Shown here piece by piece: positions 20,913 through 27,820 of a DNA stretch of 64,000 nucleotides (the stretch's first letter is position 1; every line of letters starts with the position of its first letter). The notes beneath the pieces were generated by a model. It searched no databases, was not told where the DNA came from, and saw nothing but the letters and a program-made list of their open reading frames with translations. Position numbers and translations under genes: made by a program. The DNA comes from Pannonibacter carbonis (GTDB taxonomy: Bacteria > Pseudomonadota > Alphaproteobacteria > Rhizobiales > Stappiaceae), in contig NZ_PUDR01000004.1 in NCBI RefSeq assembly GCF_003012935.1, forward strand, positions 62,001 to 126,000. Reading direction: 5' to 3'.

Positions 20913-21301
20913 GCAAGACCACTGATACCTTCGACAGCGCCGGCGTGAAGTCGGCAAGCCAGGCCGATTTCGCCAAGGTCGAGAGCGCTGAGCGCAAGGG
21001 AGCCAGGATGGCCCAGGAAGACCTGATGGGCGACGACCGCAACCTCGACACCATTCTCGGCATTCCGGTGAACATCCAGGTGGTGCTCGGGTCAGCAACG
21101 ATGCTGGTCGCAAACCTTCTCAAGCTCGGCCGTGGCGCGGTCATTCCGCTCAACCACCGGGTCGGTGAACCAGTCGACATCGTGGTCAATGGCCGCGTGG
21201 TCGCGCGGGGCGAAGTGGTGGTCGTGGAAGACGACAACTCCCGCTTCGGTGTGTCGCTCACCGAGATCATCAGCGCCCAGAGCGGCCTGCTGGACGCTTG
21301 A
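20909..21301 (+). CDS. fliN: Flagellar motor switch protein FliN
   Basis: A 130-residue C-ring protein made of a variable N-terminal half and a SpoA domain (about 50-125): ILGIPVNIQVVLG, LLKLGRGAVIPLNHRVGEPVDIVVNGRVVARGEVVVVEDN-like sequence and FGVSLTEII. It binds FliH to bring export substrates to the motor. The ATG overlaps the stop of the preceding gene by 4 bases. The first 45 residues are Lys/Asp/Ser-rich and probably disordered. Confidence 0.94.
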   Translation: MSKTTDTFDSAGVKSASQADFAKVESAERKGARMAQEDLMGDDRNLDTILGIPVNIQVVLGSATMLVANLLKLGRGAVIPLNHRVGEPVDIVVNGRVVARGEVVVVEDDNSRFGVSLTEIISAQSGLLDA

Positions 21302-21327
21302 GCCGCCCGCTGAAAGACCAGAGGCCC

Positions 21328-22362
21328 ATGATTGCGAGTGCGACCATGAACACCATGCTGCCAACACGGGCCCTGAAGGGCACCCAGAAAGTGGCTGCCC
21401 TGCTGCTGGCGCTCGGCAAGCCGAGCTCAAAGCGGCTGCTGCAGCACTTCGACCAGGAAGAAATCCGCATGATCACCGTGGCCGCAGCGCAGCTGGGCAC
21501 GGTGGCGGCGGAAGAACTGGACCGGCTGGCTGAGGACTTCATTGTCCAGTTCTCCAATGGCACGACCCTGTTCGGCACGGCCAATGAAGTGGAGAAGATG
21601 CTGGAGGGCGTGCTGCCGGAGGACCAGGTCGCCGACATCATGTCGGACGTGCTGGGCAACTCCAACCGCTCGATCTGGGACCGGATCACCAGCGTTTCGG
21701 AAACGGTGCTCGCTAACTACCTGATGAAGGAACATCCGCAGACGGCGGCTCTGATCCTGTCGAAGATCCGGCCCAGCGCCTCGGCCAAGGTGCTGAGCCA
21801 GTTGCCACCGCCGCTGCGCAACCAGCTGATGCGGCGCATGCTGTCGATCAAGGCGATCGTGCAGGAAATCATGCGCGATGTCGAAAAGACGCTGCATGAG
21901 GACTTCATGCTGAACCTCTCGGGCAGCATGGAAGCAGACTCCTATGCCCGGATGGCGGACATCCTCAACAAGATGGACCGCGATCACATGGAAGAGGCAT
22001 TGACCAGCCTGACCGAAGCGCGGCCGAAGTCGGCCGAGCTTCTGAAGGGGCTGCTGTTCACCTTCGACGACATCATCAACCTCAACTCTCGGACGCGGAT
22101 GGCGATCTTCGACCAGATCCCGACCGACCGCATCGTCATGGCCCTCAAGGGCACCGACCGGAGTTTCCGCGAAGTGATCCTGTCGTCGCTGACCTCGCGC
22201 ACGCGGCGCATCGTCGAACACGAACTGGCGAGCGGCGAGCCCGTCGGCCAGCGCGACGTGCTACAGGCGCGTTCCTCGATCACCGACCTTGCCCTGGAAA
22301 TGGCCGGGCGCGGCGAGATCGAGCTCAACCCGAAGCAGGAGGAAGCGGCCTATTTCCGCTGA
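21328..22362 (+). CDS. fliG: Flagellar motor switch protein FliG
   Basis: A 344-residue C-ring torque protein. The N-terminal domain starts LKGTQKVAALLLALGKPSSKRLLQHFDQEEI, the middle has the EHPQTAALILSKI segment (the EHPQ motif), and the C-terminal torque helix appears as DRIVMALKGTDRSFREVILSSLTSRT. Starts are uncertain: TTG at 21298 overlaps the fliN stop, while ATGs at 21328, 21346 and 21355 are possible; 21328 has GAGG in a suitable place. Homology begins at about the last of these. Confidence 0.93.
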   Translation: MIASATMNTMLPTRALKGTQKVAALLLALGKPSSKRLLQHFDQEEIRMITVAAAQLGTVAAEELDRLAEDFIVQFSNGTTLFGTANEVEKMLEGVLPEDQVADIMSDVLGNSNRSIWDRITSVSETVLANYLMKEHPQTAALILSKIRPSASAKVLSQLPPPLRNQLMRRMLSIKAIVQEIMRDVEKTLHEDFMLNLSGSMEADSYARMADILNKMDRDHMEEALTSLTEARPKSAELLKGLLFTFDDIINLNSRTRMAIFDQIPTDRIVMALKGTDRSFREVILSSLTSRTRRIVEHELASGEPVGQRDVLQARSSITDLALEMAGRGEIELNPKQEEAAYFR

Positions 22363-22416
22363 TGGAAATCAGGACAGCCCTGACGCGCACCAGACCCCTC
22401 CAGCCCGGGCGGAGCC

Positions 22417-23493
22417 ATGTCGGAGCAGGAAGACCAGGATTCAAAAACAGAAGAGCCGACCGAGAAGAAGATCCGGGACGCCATCGACAAGGGCAACATC
22501 CCTGCCTCCAAGGAGGCATCGGTGCTGGCCAGCTTCCTCGGCGTCCTGCTGATCGGAAGTTTCGTCACCGTCTCGGGTGTCCAGCGGCTGACCGCCGGAC
22601 TGACCGGTCTGATCGACAACGCAGGAGGATACAGCCTTGGAAATGGTTCGGATGCGATCCTACTCACCCATAGCGTGGGCCTGCAAGTCGGGCTGTTTCT
22701 CGCCCCCATCGTCGCGATCCTCATGGTCGCGGGACTGGCCGCGTCGTTTCTCCAGAATGCGCCTCGGTTCGTGCTCAACCGGATCCAGCCCCAGTTCTCG
22801 CGGCTGTCCCTTCTCAAGGGATGGGAGCGGCTATTCGGCGCGCAAGGCCTGGTCGAGTTTGGCAAGGCCCTGTTCAAGTTCGGCACGATCAGCCTTGTCT
22901 CGATCCTGCTGCTCCGTTCCAACACGGACGGGCTGGTGAATGCCATGTTCACCGACCCCTCTGCCCTCCCCGAAACGATCCTGCACCTGTCGATGAAACT
23001 GCTCTCGGGCATCTGCATCGCCACCATCCTGCTGGTTGCCCTTGACCTTGTCTGGGCCCGGATGCACTGGCGCCAGAAGCTGAAGATGAGCCGTCAGGAA
23101 TTGAAGGACGAGTACAAGCAGTCCGAAGGCGACCCGCTGGTGAAGGCGCGCCAGCGCTCCATCGCCCGCGACCGGGCACGCAACCGGATGATGTCTGCGG
23201 TGCCGCAGGCCACCCTGGTCATCGCCAACCCGACGCATTTTGCCATCGCGCTGCGCTATGACAGGGATGAGACAGCCGCGCCCGTGGTGATCGCCAAGGG
23301 ACAGGACCTCATTGCCCTGAAGATCCGGCAGATCGCCGAAGACAACAACATCCCCGTCATCGAGAACCGGGAACTGGCCCGGGCGCTTTATGCAAGTACC
23401 GAACTGGAGCGCATGATCCCGCCGCAGTTTTATCGCATGGTTGCGGAAATCATCTCTTACGTGTATTCGCGCAAGACAGTAAAGGTCGTGTGA
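22417..23493 (+). CDS. flhB: Flagellar type III export gate protein FlhB
   Basis: A 358-residue inner-membrane protein with four helices in the first 210 residues and a cytoplasmic autocleaving domain. The self-cleavage motif N271-P-T-H274 is intact in VIANPTHFAIALRY; cleavage between N and P switches export from rod/hook to filament proteins. The start EEPTEKKIRDAIDKGNIPAS is diagnostic. It follows fliG by 54 bases and shares its stop codon base with the next gene. Confidence 0.96.
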   Translation: MSEQEDQDSKTEEPTEKKIRDAIDKGNIPASKEASVLASFLGVLLIGSFVTVSGVQRLTAGLTGLIDNAGGYSLGNGSDAILLTHSVGLQVGLFLAPIVAILMVAGLAASFLQNAPRFVLNRIQPQFSRLSLLKGWERLFGAQGLVEFGKALFKFGTISLVSILLLRSNTDGLVNAMFTDPSALPETILHLSMKLLSGICIATILLVALDLVWARMHWRQKLKMSRQELKDEYKQSEGDPLVKARQRSIARDRARNRMMSAVPQATLVIANPTHFAIALRYDRDETAAPVVIAKGQDLIALKIRQIAEDNNIPVIENRELARALYASTELERMIPPQFYRMVAEIISYVYSRKTVKVV

Positions 23494-23972
23494 TGCACGA
23501 ATTGTTTGAAGGCCGCATGATGCAAAAAGGCTCCTCCAGTCCGATGACCCGTCTCACTGGCGCTGGACAGGTGCGTGAGGGATTGCTGGCCAATGCAATC
23601 AGCGACGTAGCGGAAGAGCTGCGGCTGGTCGATGTGATCGACTACATCGCCTTCGTGCGGACGGAAAAGCACGCCAATATCTCGGATCTGGTGAAGTCCT
23701 CCTCCGAACTTTTCTTCAAGAACGAAACCCTCCGTTACGGCCTTGGCGCGCAGACGGAGCTGGACTGGAACACCACCCCAAGCGTGCGGCTCGACCTCGA
23801 ATTCCGCAACAAGGGCGTCTGGGTCTATTTCGGCCTGACGCTGGATGCACGCGGCTCGTCTGTCGACATCCACCATGTGGAGTTCGCCGATCCGTCCGAG
23901 GATCCGGAAGAAAACACCGAGCGGCTTGCGGAGGCGCTGAGTGATGCCCGGTTGCGGCCACTGCCGCAGTAG
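23493..23972 (+). CDS. Unknown protein, last gene of the motA-flhB operon
   Basis: A 159-residue soluble, acidic protein without signal peptide or membrane helix. I do not recognise a family. It appears to have an N-terminal helical part (GLLANAISDVAEELRLVDVID) and a beta-rich C-terminal part (SVRLDLEFRNKGVWVYFGLTLD, then SSVDIHHVEF) ending in a short helix. Its ATG shares a base with the flhB stop (TGATG), so translation is coupled; ATGs at 23517 and 23520 are alternatives. Place in the operon suggests a flagellar or motility role, but nothing in the sequence says which. Confidence 0.75.
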   Translation: MHELFEGRMMQKGSSSPMTRLTGAGQVREGLLANAISDVAEELRLVDVIDYIAFVRTEKHANISDLVKSSSELFFKNETLRYGLGAQTELDWNTTPSVRLDLEFRNKGVWVYFGLTLDARGSSVDIHHVEFADPSEDPEENTERLAEALSDARLRPLPQ

Positions 23973-24007
23973 GGCCGGAGTGCTGACGGGGCGGGCGTCC
24001 TGTCGTG

Positions 24008-24979
24008 TCAGTTGTTTCCTCGGGGCCCCGCCAGGACATAAGCTTCGATGTAGTCGAAAAGTTCCGCAGCACCCTCATTCGTCTCAACGAGATCAATGGG
24101 CCGCCGACCACCGAAGTGTTCGCTATGTCTGCGAGCCCATTTGAAGACCGCGGCATCGGTTCCTAGAACCGGCCGGGCGAGTTCAAGCATCCTTTCAATG
24201 TGATGCGGCTTTGCGTACCATGAATGCGGTTTAATGCTGGCGCGGCGAGCACCGGCAACAACCTCCGGAAGCTGGGACGCCCTGAGTTCATCCGCCAAGA
24301 TGTGGCGCCGTACCCAACTGGCGTGCTTTGTCAGGGATGCGTTTGCCTCACGCTCAACTTTCCCTTCAGCACCCTGTTTACGCGTTGGGATAACCAGACC
24401 ACGCACAACATCCGGGCAACGTGTCTTCAGCATTTCAAGCGCAGGGGAGAGATCCGTATCATTGGTCACCAAGACCACTTGATCGATCTCACCATTCAAA
24501 GCGTCATCATACAGCTGTAGCGCGATGTTCACATCTGACTGCTTTTCTTCGAGCTTCCAAACCTGAACCTTTTCACAGTCCCTTGGCCATCGCACTGGAT
24601 TTTCGGGATCAACAGCAAACTGATTTGCTTTGTAAATCGCGTATTTACCCATGATAAACTGGACACGTCCACGACAGTGCTGCGTCAGTGCATTGTGGTA
24701 TTGAGCCTGGGACGAGACTGAATCCGGGCCTCTCGCTGCACTTTCGACAATCTTTGCCGTGAAGTACTTCACAGCACATTCAGAGTGAAGCACCATCCGG
24801 GCCGGTGCGTCATCCGATGCAGGACGATAAAGGATTGAGGGGAGAATCTGCTTATCAAACAGCGCCAGGACATCCAGCCACTTGTACGCCGTTTCGCGCA
24901 AGCAGCCGTAATAGAGATTGTAGCCGTCAACATAAACGCGCGTGCGCAACGTCAGCAAACTGCGCCCTCCCGAGGGCAT
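24008..24979 (-). CDS. NYN-domain (PIN-like) putative RNase fused to an Xre/MbcA/ParS-type toxin-binding-like domain
   Basis: A 323-residue protein. Residues about 14-225 are a NYN domain: RVYVDGYNLYYG with D18, SDVNIALQLYDDA with D149, and VTNDTDLSPALEML with N173, D174 and D176, the acidic set expected of a metal-dependent ribonuclease. Residues about 262-315 (ELARPVLGTDAAVFKWARRHS, then FGGRRPIDLVETNEGA) resemble the C-terminal toxin-binding domain of Xre/MbcA/ParS antitoxins (DUF2384), an assignment by eye. The ATG at 24979 directly follows a terminator T run; TTGs at 24958 (after GGGAGGG) and 24949 are plausible starts. GC of four 60-base lines I counted was 57, 50, 37 and 57%, below the flagellar genes around it, which suggests acquisition. 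No toxin gene lies beside it. Confidence 0.85.
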   Translation of the reverse strand: MPSGGRSLLTLRTRVYVDGYNLYYGCLRETAYKWLDVLALFDKQILPSILYRPASDDAPARMVLHSECAVKYFTAKIVESAARGPDSVSSQAQYHNALTQHCRGRVQFIMGKYAIYKANQFAVDPENPVRWPRDCEKVQVWKLEEKQSDVNIALQLYDDALNGEIDQVVLVTNDTDLSPALEMLKTRCPDVVRGLVIPTRKQGAEGKVEREANASLTKHASWVRRHILADELRASQLPEVVAGARRASIKPHSWYAKPHHIERMLELARPVLGTDAAVFKWARRHSEHFGGRRPIDLVETNEGAAELFDYIEAYVLAGPRGNN

Positions 24980-25029
24980 AAAAAAACCGGCTTGCGCCGG
25001 CTTTTCTTCCTCACCGCCCGGAGCGCAAG
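24980..25029 (-). promoter_or_regulatory. Candidate transcription attenuator in the leader of the NYN gene
   Basis: Read on the minus strand, CCGGC-GCAA-GCCGG (25000 to 24987) is followed by seven T's and then at once by the ATG at 24979: a classical intrinsic terminator with a GNRA loop. Further upstream in the same leader, CTTGCGC (25029 to 25023) is perfectly complementary to GCGCAAG (24997 to 24991), which includes the loop and both stem edges, so an anti-terminator helix would exclude the terminator. On the plus strand the same hairpin is followed by only CTTTTC, so it could also stop plus-strand transcripts weakly. Confidence 0.6.
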
Positions 25030-25062
25030 TCTCACAGGATATGAGGTTAGTTGTTGTGACCA

Positions 25063-25091
25063 GTTATAGTGTTTTTTCGCCAAGCGGTCAA
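25063..25091 (-). promoter_or_regulatory. Sigma-70-like promoter for the NYN gene
   Basis: On the minus strand TTGACC (25091 to 25086) and TATAAC (25068 to 25063) are separated by exactly 17 bases, both one or two bases from consensus. The expected start is near 25056, giving a leader of about 77 bases that contains the candidate attenuator. It lies between the 3' end of the flagellar operon (25221) and the NYN gene, so the latter need not depend on flagellar transcription. Confidence 0.65.
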
Positions 25092-25220
25092 TTGCGCAGA
25101 CCGTGAGACACAATCGGGGGCGAGAACTTTTCAGTGACAATGGAACTGTCAAGACGACGCTATCTCGTTGCCGTTGTGCCATTTCGACCGCAAACCTGTT
25201 CTGGATATTGCCAACCTTCC
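25092..25220. other. Intergenic stretch after the flgE-operon end
   Basis: Together with the promoter and leader described separately this makes a 241-base gap between the NYN gene and the last gene of the flgE-type operon. Apart from those elements I see no gene, and no obvious terminator for the flagellar transcript between 25220 and the NYN promoter, so read-through into the NYN leader hairpin is possible. Confidence 0.4.
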
Positions 25221-25676
25221 TCAATGCGAGATCACGTCGTCCTTGGCGAAGTAGTTAAATTCTTCCACCAGGATGTCCTGGATCAGGTCGCTGCCGAGCC
25301 GCGTATTGACGGTTTCGCGCACCTGTACCTTCAGCCTGTCGAGGTCGTAGCGCTCGAGGCGGCGGAAGTTGAGGCTTTCATCAGCGTAGAGAAGCCGGAA
25401 GGTCTCGTCGACGATGAAGGGATGGGGCGGAACTGCGACGTTGCTGAGGCTGTCGCCATCCGCGGTAAAGACGAGCTGGGCGACGACATAGCCCTGCAGG
25501 GCGCCATTCTCGAGGATAGGCACGTTGATCGGGCGCAGGCGTTCGTAATCGAGCCCGCCGAGCTTTGTGTCCTGGTCAGTTCCCGGCATCTGGTGCGTCA
25601 TGTAATAGACCGCGCCATAGCTGGAGGCGAGGGTTGCAAGGCACATCCACAGGCCGACGGCTACCAGCCGGATCAT
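25221..25676 (-). CDS. Membrane-anchored periplasmic protein of the flagellar operon, FliL-like
   Basis: A 151-residue protein with an N-terminal signal anchor (about 1-25, IRLVAVGLWMCLATLASSYGAV) and a periplasmic rest. The C-terminal part KVQVRETVNTRLGSD followed by IQDILVEEFNYFA recalls the end of FliL-type domains (helix, then a strand leading to the last residues), but a true fliL is present at 44.9-45.4 kb, so this may be a distant paralogue. The ATG overlaps the stop of the flgN-like gene by 4 bases. It is the last gene of the flgE operon. The function is not established by the sequence. Confidence 0.65.
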   Translation of the reverse strand: MIRLVAVGLWMCLATLASSYGAVYYMTHQMPGTDQDTKLGGLDYERLRPINVPILENGALQGYVVAQLVFTADGDSLSNVAVPPHPFIVDETFRLLYADESLNFRRLERYDLDRLKVQVRETVNTRLGSDLIQDILVEEFNYFAKDDVISH

Positions 25677-26092
25677 GGCCGCCACCCCGCGACCCGCTCG
25701 CTGTAGGTGCCATCGGACTCCGCCTCGAGCATGGCCCGGGAAATGACTTCAGCGATCTCCCGGACCGCATCGAGGTGTTTGGCGAGCAAGGCCATGTTGG
25801 CATCAAGCGCTTCGCGCAACCGCCCCAGTTCCTCGGCGACAGGCGTGCCACGCAAGGTCTCGACACCGGCCGGCAAGAGACCACGGCTGGCCCTTGTCAG
25901 TTCCAGAAGGGCCTGGCTCTTGCGATGTTCAAAGGCGCGCAGATCAAGGCTGGCCTGGTCGCGCAGGGCGCGCGTTTCGGCTTCAACGACCGCATGGGCC
26001 TTGCTGATCGCCGCGATCAAGGCATCGCCTGCGGGACCTGAAAGACGGTCAACCGGATCGGATGCGGTGGACATGGCAGGAGCCTCGTTCAT
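25673..26092 (-). CDS. FlgN-like putative flagellar export chaperone
   Basis: A 139-residue, almost wholly helical cytoplasmic protein. The C-terminal pattern LDANMALLAKHLDAVREIAEVI followed by SDGTYSERVAG resembles the alphaproteobacterial FlgN C-terminus that holds the hook-associated proteins FlgK and FlgL before export. It sits directly after flgJ with a 4-base overlap, a common arrangement. Similarity is by pattern only; a different small helical export cofactor remains possible. Confidence 0.6.
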   Translation of the reverse strand: MNEAPAMSTASDPVDRLSGPAGDALIAAISKAHAVVEAETRALRDQASLDLRAFEHRKSQALLELTRASRGLLPAGVETLRGTPVAEELGRLREALDANMALLAKHLDAVREIAEVISRAMLEAESDGTYSERVAGWRP

Positions 26093-26556
26093 GCGCGTGC
26101 CTTCAGACTGGAGTTGACAAAGTCAGCGATGCCGATACCGCCACGGGCGGCAATCTGGGTGCTGATCTGCTCGGCCAGCATGGACTTCCAGATCCCGCCG
26201 GCCGTGCCGGAGCCATAGACGCTCTCGGCATCATCCGGCAGCATACCGTCCACGAACTGCTGCAGGATCATCGCCTCGAATTTCTGCGCCGGCGACAAAG
26301 TGCCATGATTGACCGAGGTGGCGTTGTACATGGCCACCCGGGCCCCGCCGGTACCCCCTGGCAAGGCGGGAACATCGGTGATGTCGTCGCCGCCGCTATC
26401 CTTCAGCGCATCCGCGAAAGGCGAGCCGTCCACGCCTGAAGACGATGCGGCGGCGTAGGAAAGGCGCTCAAGCCGGGAGGCAGCCATGCGCGCGGCGGCT
26501 GGTTCGGCGGCACGGACGACATCGAGAACAAGATCGGTTGGCGGGGAAATCGCCAT
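26089..26556 (-). CDS. flgJ: Rod-binding protein, FlgJ N-terminal type (CheL-like)
   Basis: A 155-residue protein whose C-terminal half carries the rod-binding domain: AQKFEAMILQQFVDGMLP, then YGSGTAGGIWKSMLAEQIS and IADFV. It lacks the muramidase domain of enteric FlgJ, as in other alphaproteobacteria, so peptidoglycan must be opened by a separate enzyme, probably the lytic transglycosylase at 35.9 kb. The N-terminal 60 residues are low in complexity. It overlaps the flgN-like gene by 4 bases. Confidence 0.85.
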   Translation of the reverse strand: MAISPPTDLVLDVVRAAEPAAARMAASRLERLSYAAASSSGVDGSPFADALKDSGGDDITDVPALPGGTGGARVAMYNATSVNHGTLSPAQKFEAMILQQFVDGMLPDDAESVYGSGTAGGIWKSMLAEQISTQIAARGGIGIADFVNSSLKARA

Positions 26557-26599
26557 AACGCAGCTCCTGTGACTGGGTCCGGATCCGCAGGACCGGAGT

Positions 26600-27037
26600 T
26601 CAGGCTTCCATTGCCTTCGAAACTAGGTCGTCCAGCTTGCGGGAGGCTTGCGCCTCCGTGTTGATGTAGCGTTCCAGGATATCGGCGAGGCGCCGGTTTT
26701 CGCCGGCCTGATGCTCCAGCCGCGCCACCGTGGCTAGCCGCCGTTCGGTGACCTTGAGCATGCGGCCCTGCCGGGCCATTTCCGCCTCGACCTTTTCACG
26801 GGCCTCCGACAGGCGGGCCTGTTCCTCCGCGATGGTCTTCAATCGCTGGGATGCATTGCGGATGAAGCGATCCTGCAGGGCAAGATCGCCCTCTGACAGG
26901 GCCTTCAGCACGCGCTCCTGCTTTTCGGCAAGCTGTTCATCCTGCCGGTCGAGATTGACCAGCATCCAGGCCGACAACTGGTGGATCTGACGCTGGAGCT
27001 TGAGGATGCGCCCGATTTCCTTGGCGTTCTTGGACAT
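26600..27037 (-). CDS. Coiled-coil FliJ-like protein
   Basis: A 145-residue, charged and fully helical protein without membrane segment, with heptad patterns through about residues 5-140. Position directly after fliR and before flgJ, and its size, fit a FliJ-type stalk or escort protein of the export ATPase, for which no other candidate exists in the window. FliJ is poorly conserved, so this rests on context and coiled-coil character. The 43-base gap to flgJ holds a GC-rich segment without clear hairpin. Confidence 0.55.
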   Translation of the reverse strand: MSKNAKEIGRILKLQRQIHQLSAWMLVNLDRQDEQLAEKQERVLKALSEGDLALQDRFIRNASQRLKTIAEEQARLSEAREKVEAEMARQGRMLKVTERRLATVARLEHQAGENRRLADILERYINTEAQASRKLDDLVSKAMEA

Positions 27038-27044
27038 GAAAGCC

Positions 27045-27818
27045 TCAACTGAATTTGAGCCAGGTAACGTAACCGTCGAGGAACAGGAGAAGGGCTTCTC
27101 CCAGCACGACGAACAGGAAGTAGAGCCCGCCCGCGATGACGAAGGGCATGGCGATGAAATAGATCGGGATCTGCGGCGTCAGCTTGTTGGCAAGGCCAAG
27201 GGCGAAGTTGACCACCACGGCATAGATCACGAAAGGGCTGCCGATGCGCAGTGCCAGGAGAAAAGTGGCCGACAGCTGGTCCGAGAAGCGCGCGAGGCCG
27301 CTCTGCACATCCAGGCCAGACCCGACCGGGACGGCCGTGTAGCTGTCGGCCAGCGCGCGGATCAGTTCCCAGTGCTGGTTGGTGATGAAGACCATCGCCG
27401 TTGCTGTCAGCGTCATGAGGTTGGCCAGCGACGGGAGCGCCTCGTTGCCTTCCACCGCCAGCCCCGGCATGGTCGACAGGCCGATGGACATTGAAATCAG
27501 CGTCCCGATGGTTTCCAGCGCCGCGATGAAGGCGCGGCCCATGAGACCAAGCAGCAGTCCGACAAACAGTTCGGCGACGATGAAGCGTGTCACTGTCGCC
27601 AGCCCCTGGTCCGGCATGGCCGCCCGCATCGAGGGCAACAACAGCGGCGAAAGCGCCAGCGTGATCGCGATGGCCACCAGCAGCCGCACCCGGACCGGAA
27701 CACGGTCGCTGCCGAAGCCCGGGATCACCATCAGGCAGCTGCCTATCCGGCAGAACAGCAGGAAGACGGCCAGAACCGTCTCCGTGCCGAACCGGGCTAG
27801 GATCATCTCGCCCAGCAT
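27045..27818 (-). CDS. fliR: Flagellar export gate protein FliR
   Basis: A 257-residue integral membrane protein with about six hydrophobic segments. The start ETVLAVFLLFCRIGSCLMVIPGFGSDRVP in two pieces and the FVGLLLGLMGRAFIAALETIGTLISM block are typical of FliR/SctT. With FliP and FliQ it forms the helical export gate. It begins 2 bases after flhA; the ATG at 27818 and one four codons later are both possible. Confidence 0.94.
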   Translation of the reverse strand: MLGEMILARFGTETVLAVFLLFCRIGSCLMVIPGFGSDRVPVRVRLLVAIAITLALSPLLLPSMRAAMPDQGLATVTRFIVAELFVGLLLGLMGRAFIAALETIGTLISMSIGLSTMPGLAVEGNEALPSLANLMTLTATAMVFITNQHWELIRALADSYTAVPVGSGLDVQSGLARFSDQLSATFLLALRIGSPFVIYAVVVNFALGLANKLTPQIPIYFIAMPFVIAGGLYFLFVVLGEALLLFLDGYVTWLKFS

Positions 27819-27820
27819 GA

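Noticed and set aside
24952-25224. A 90-codon minus-strand frame spanning the NYN leader
   Set aside because: It contains the promoter, terminator and start of the NYN gene; only its last 27 codons were kept in mind as a possible leader peptide.
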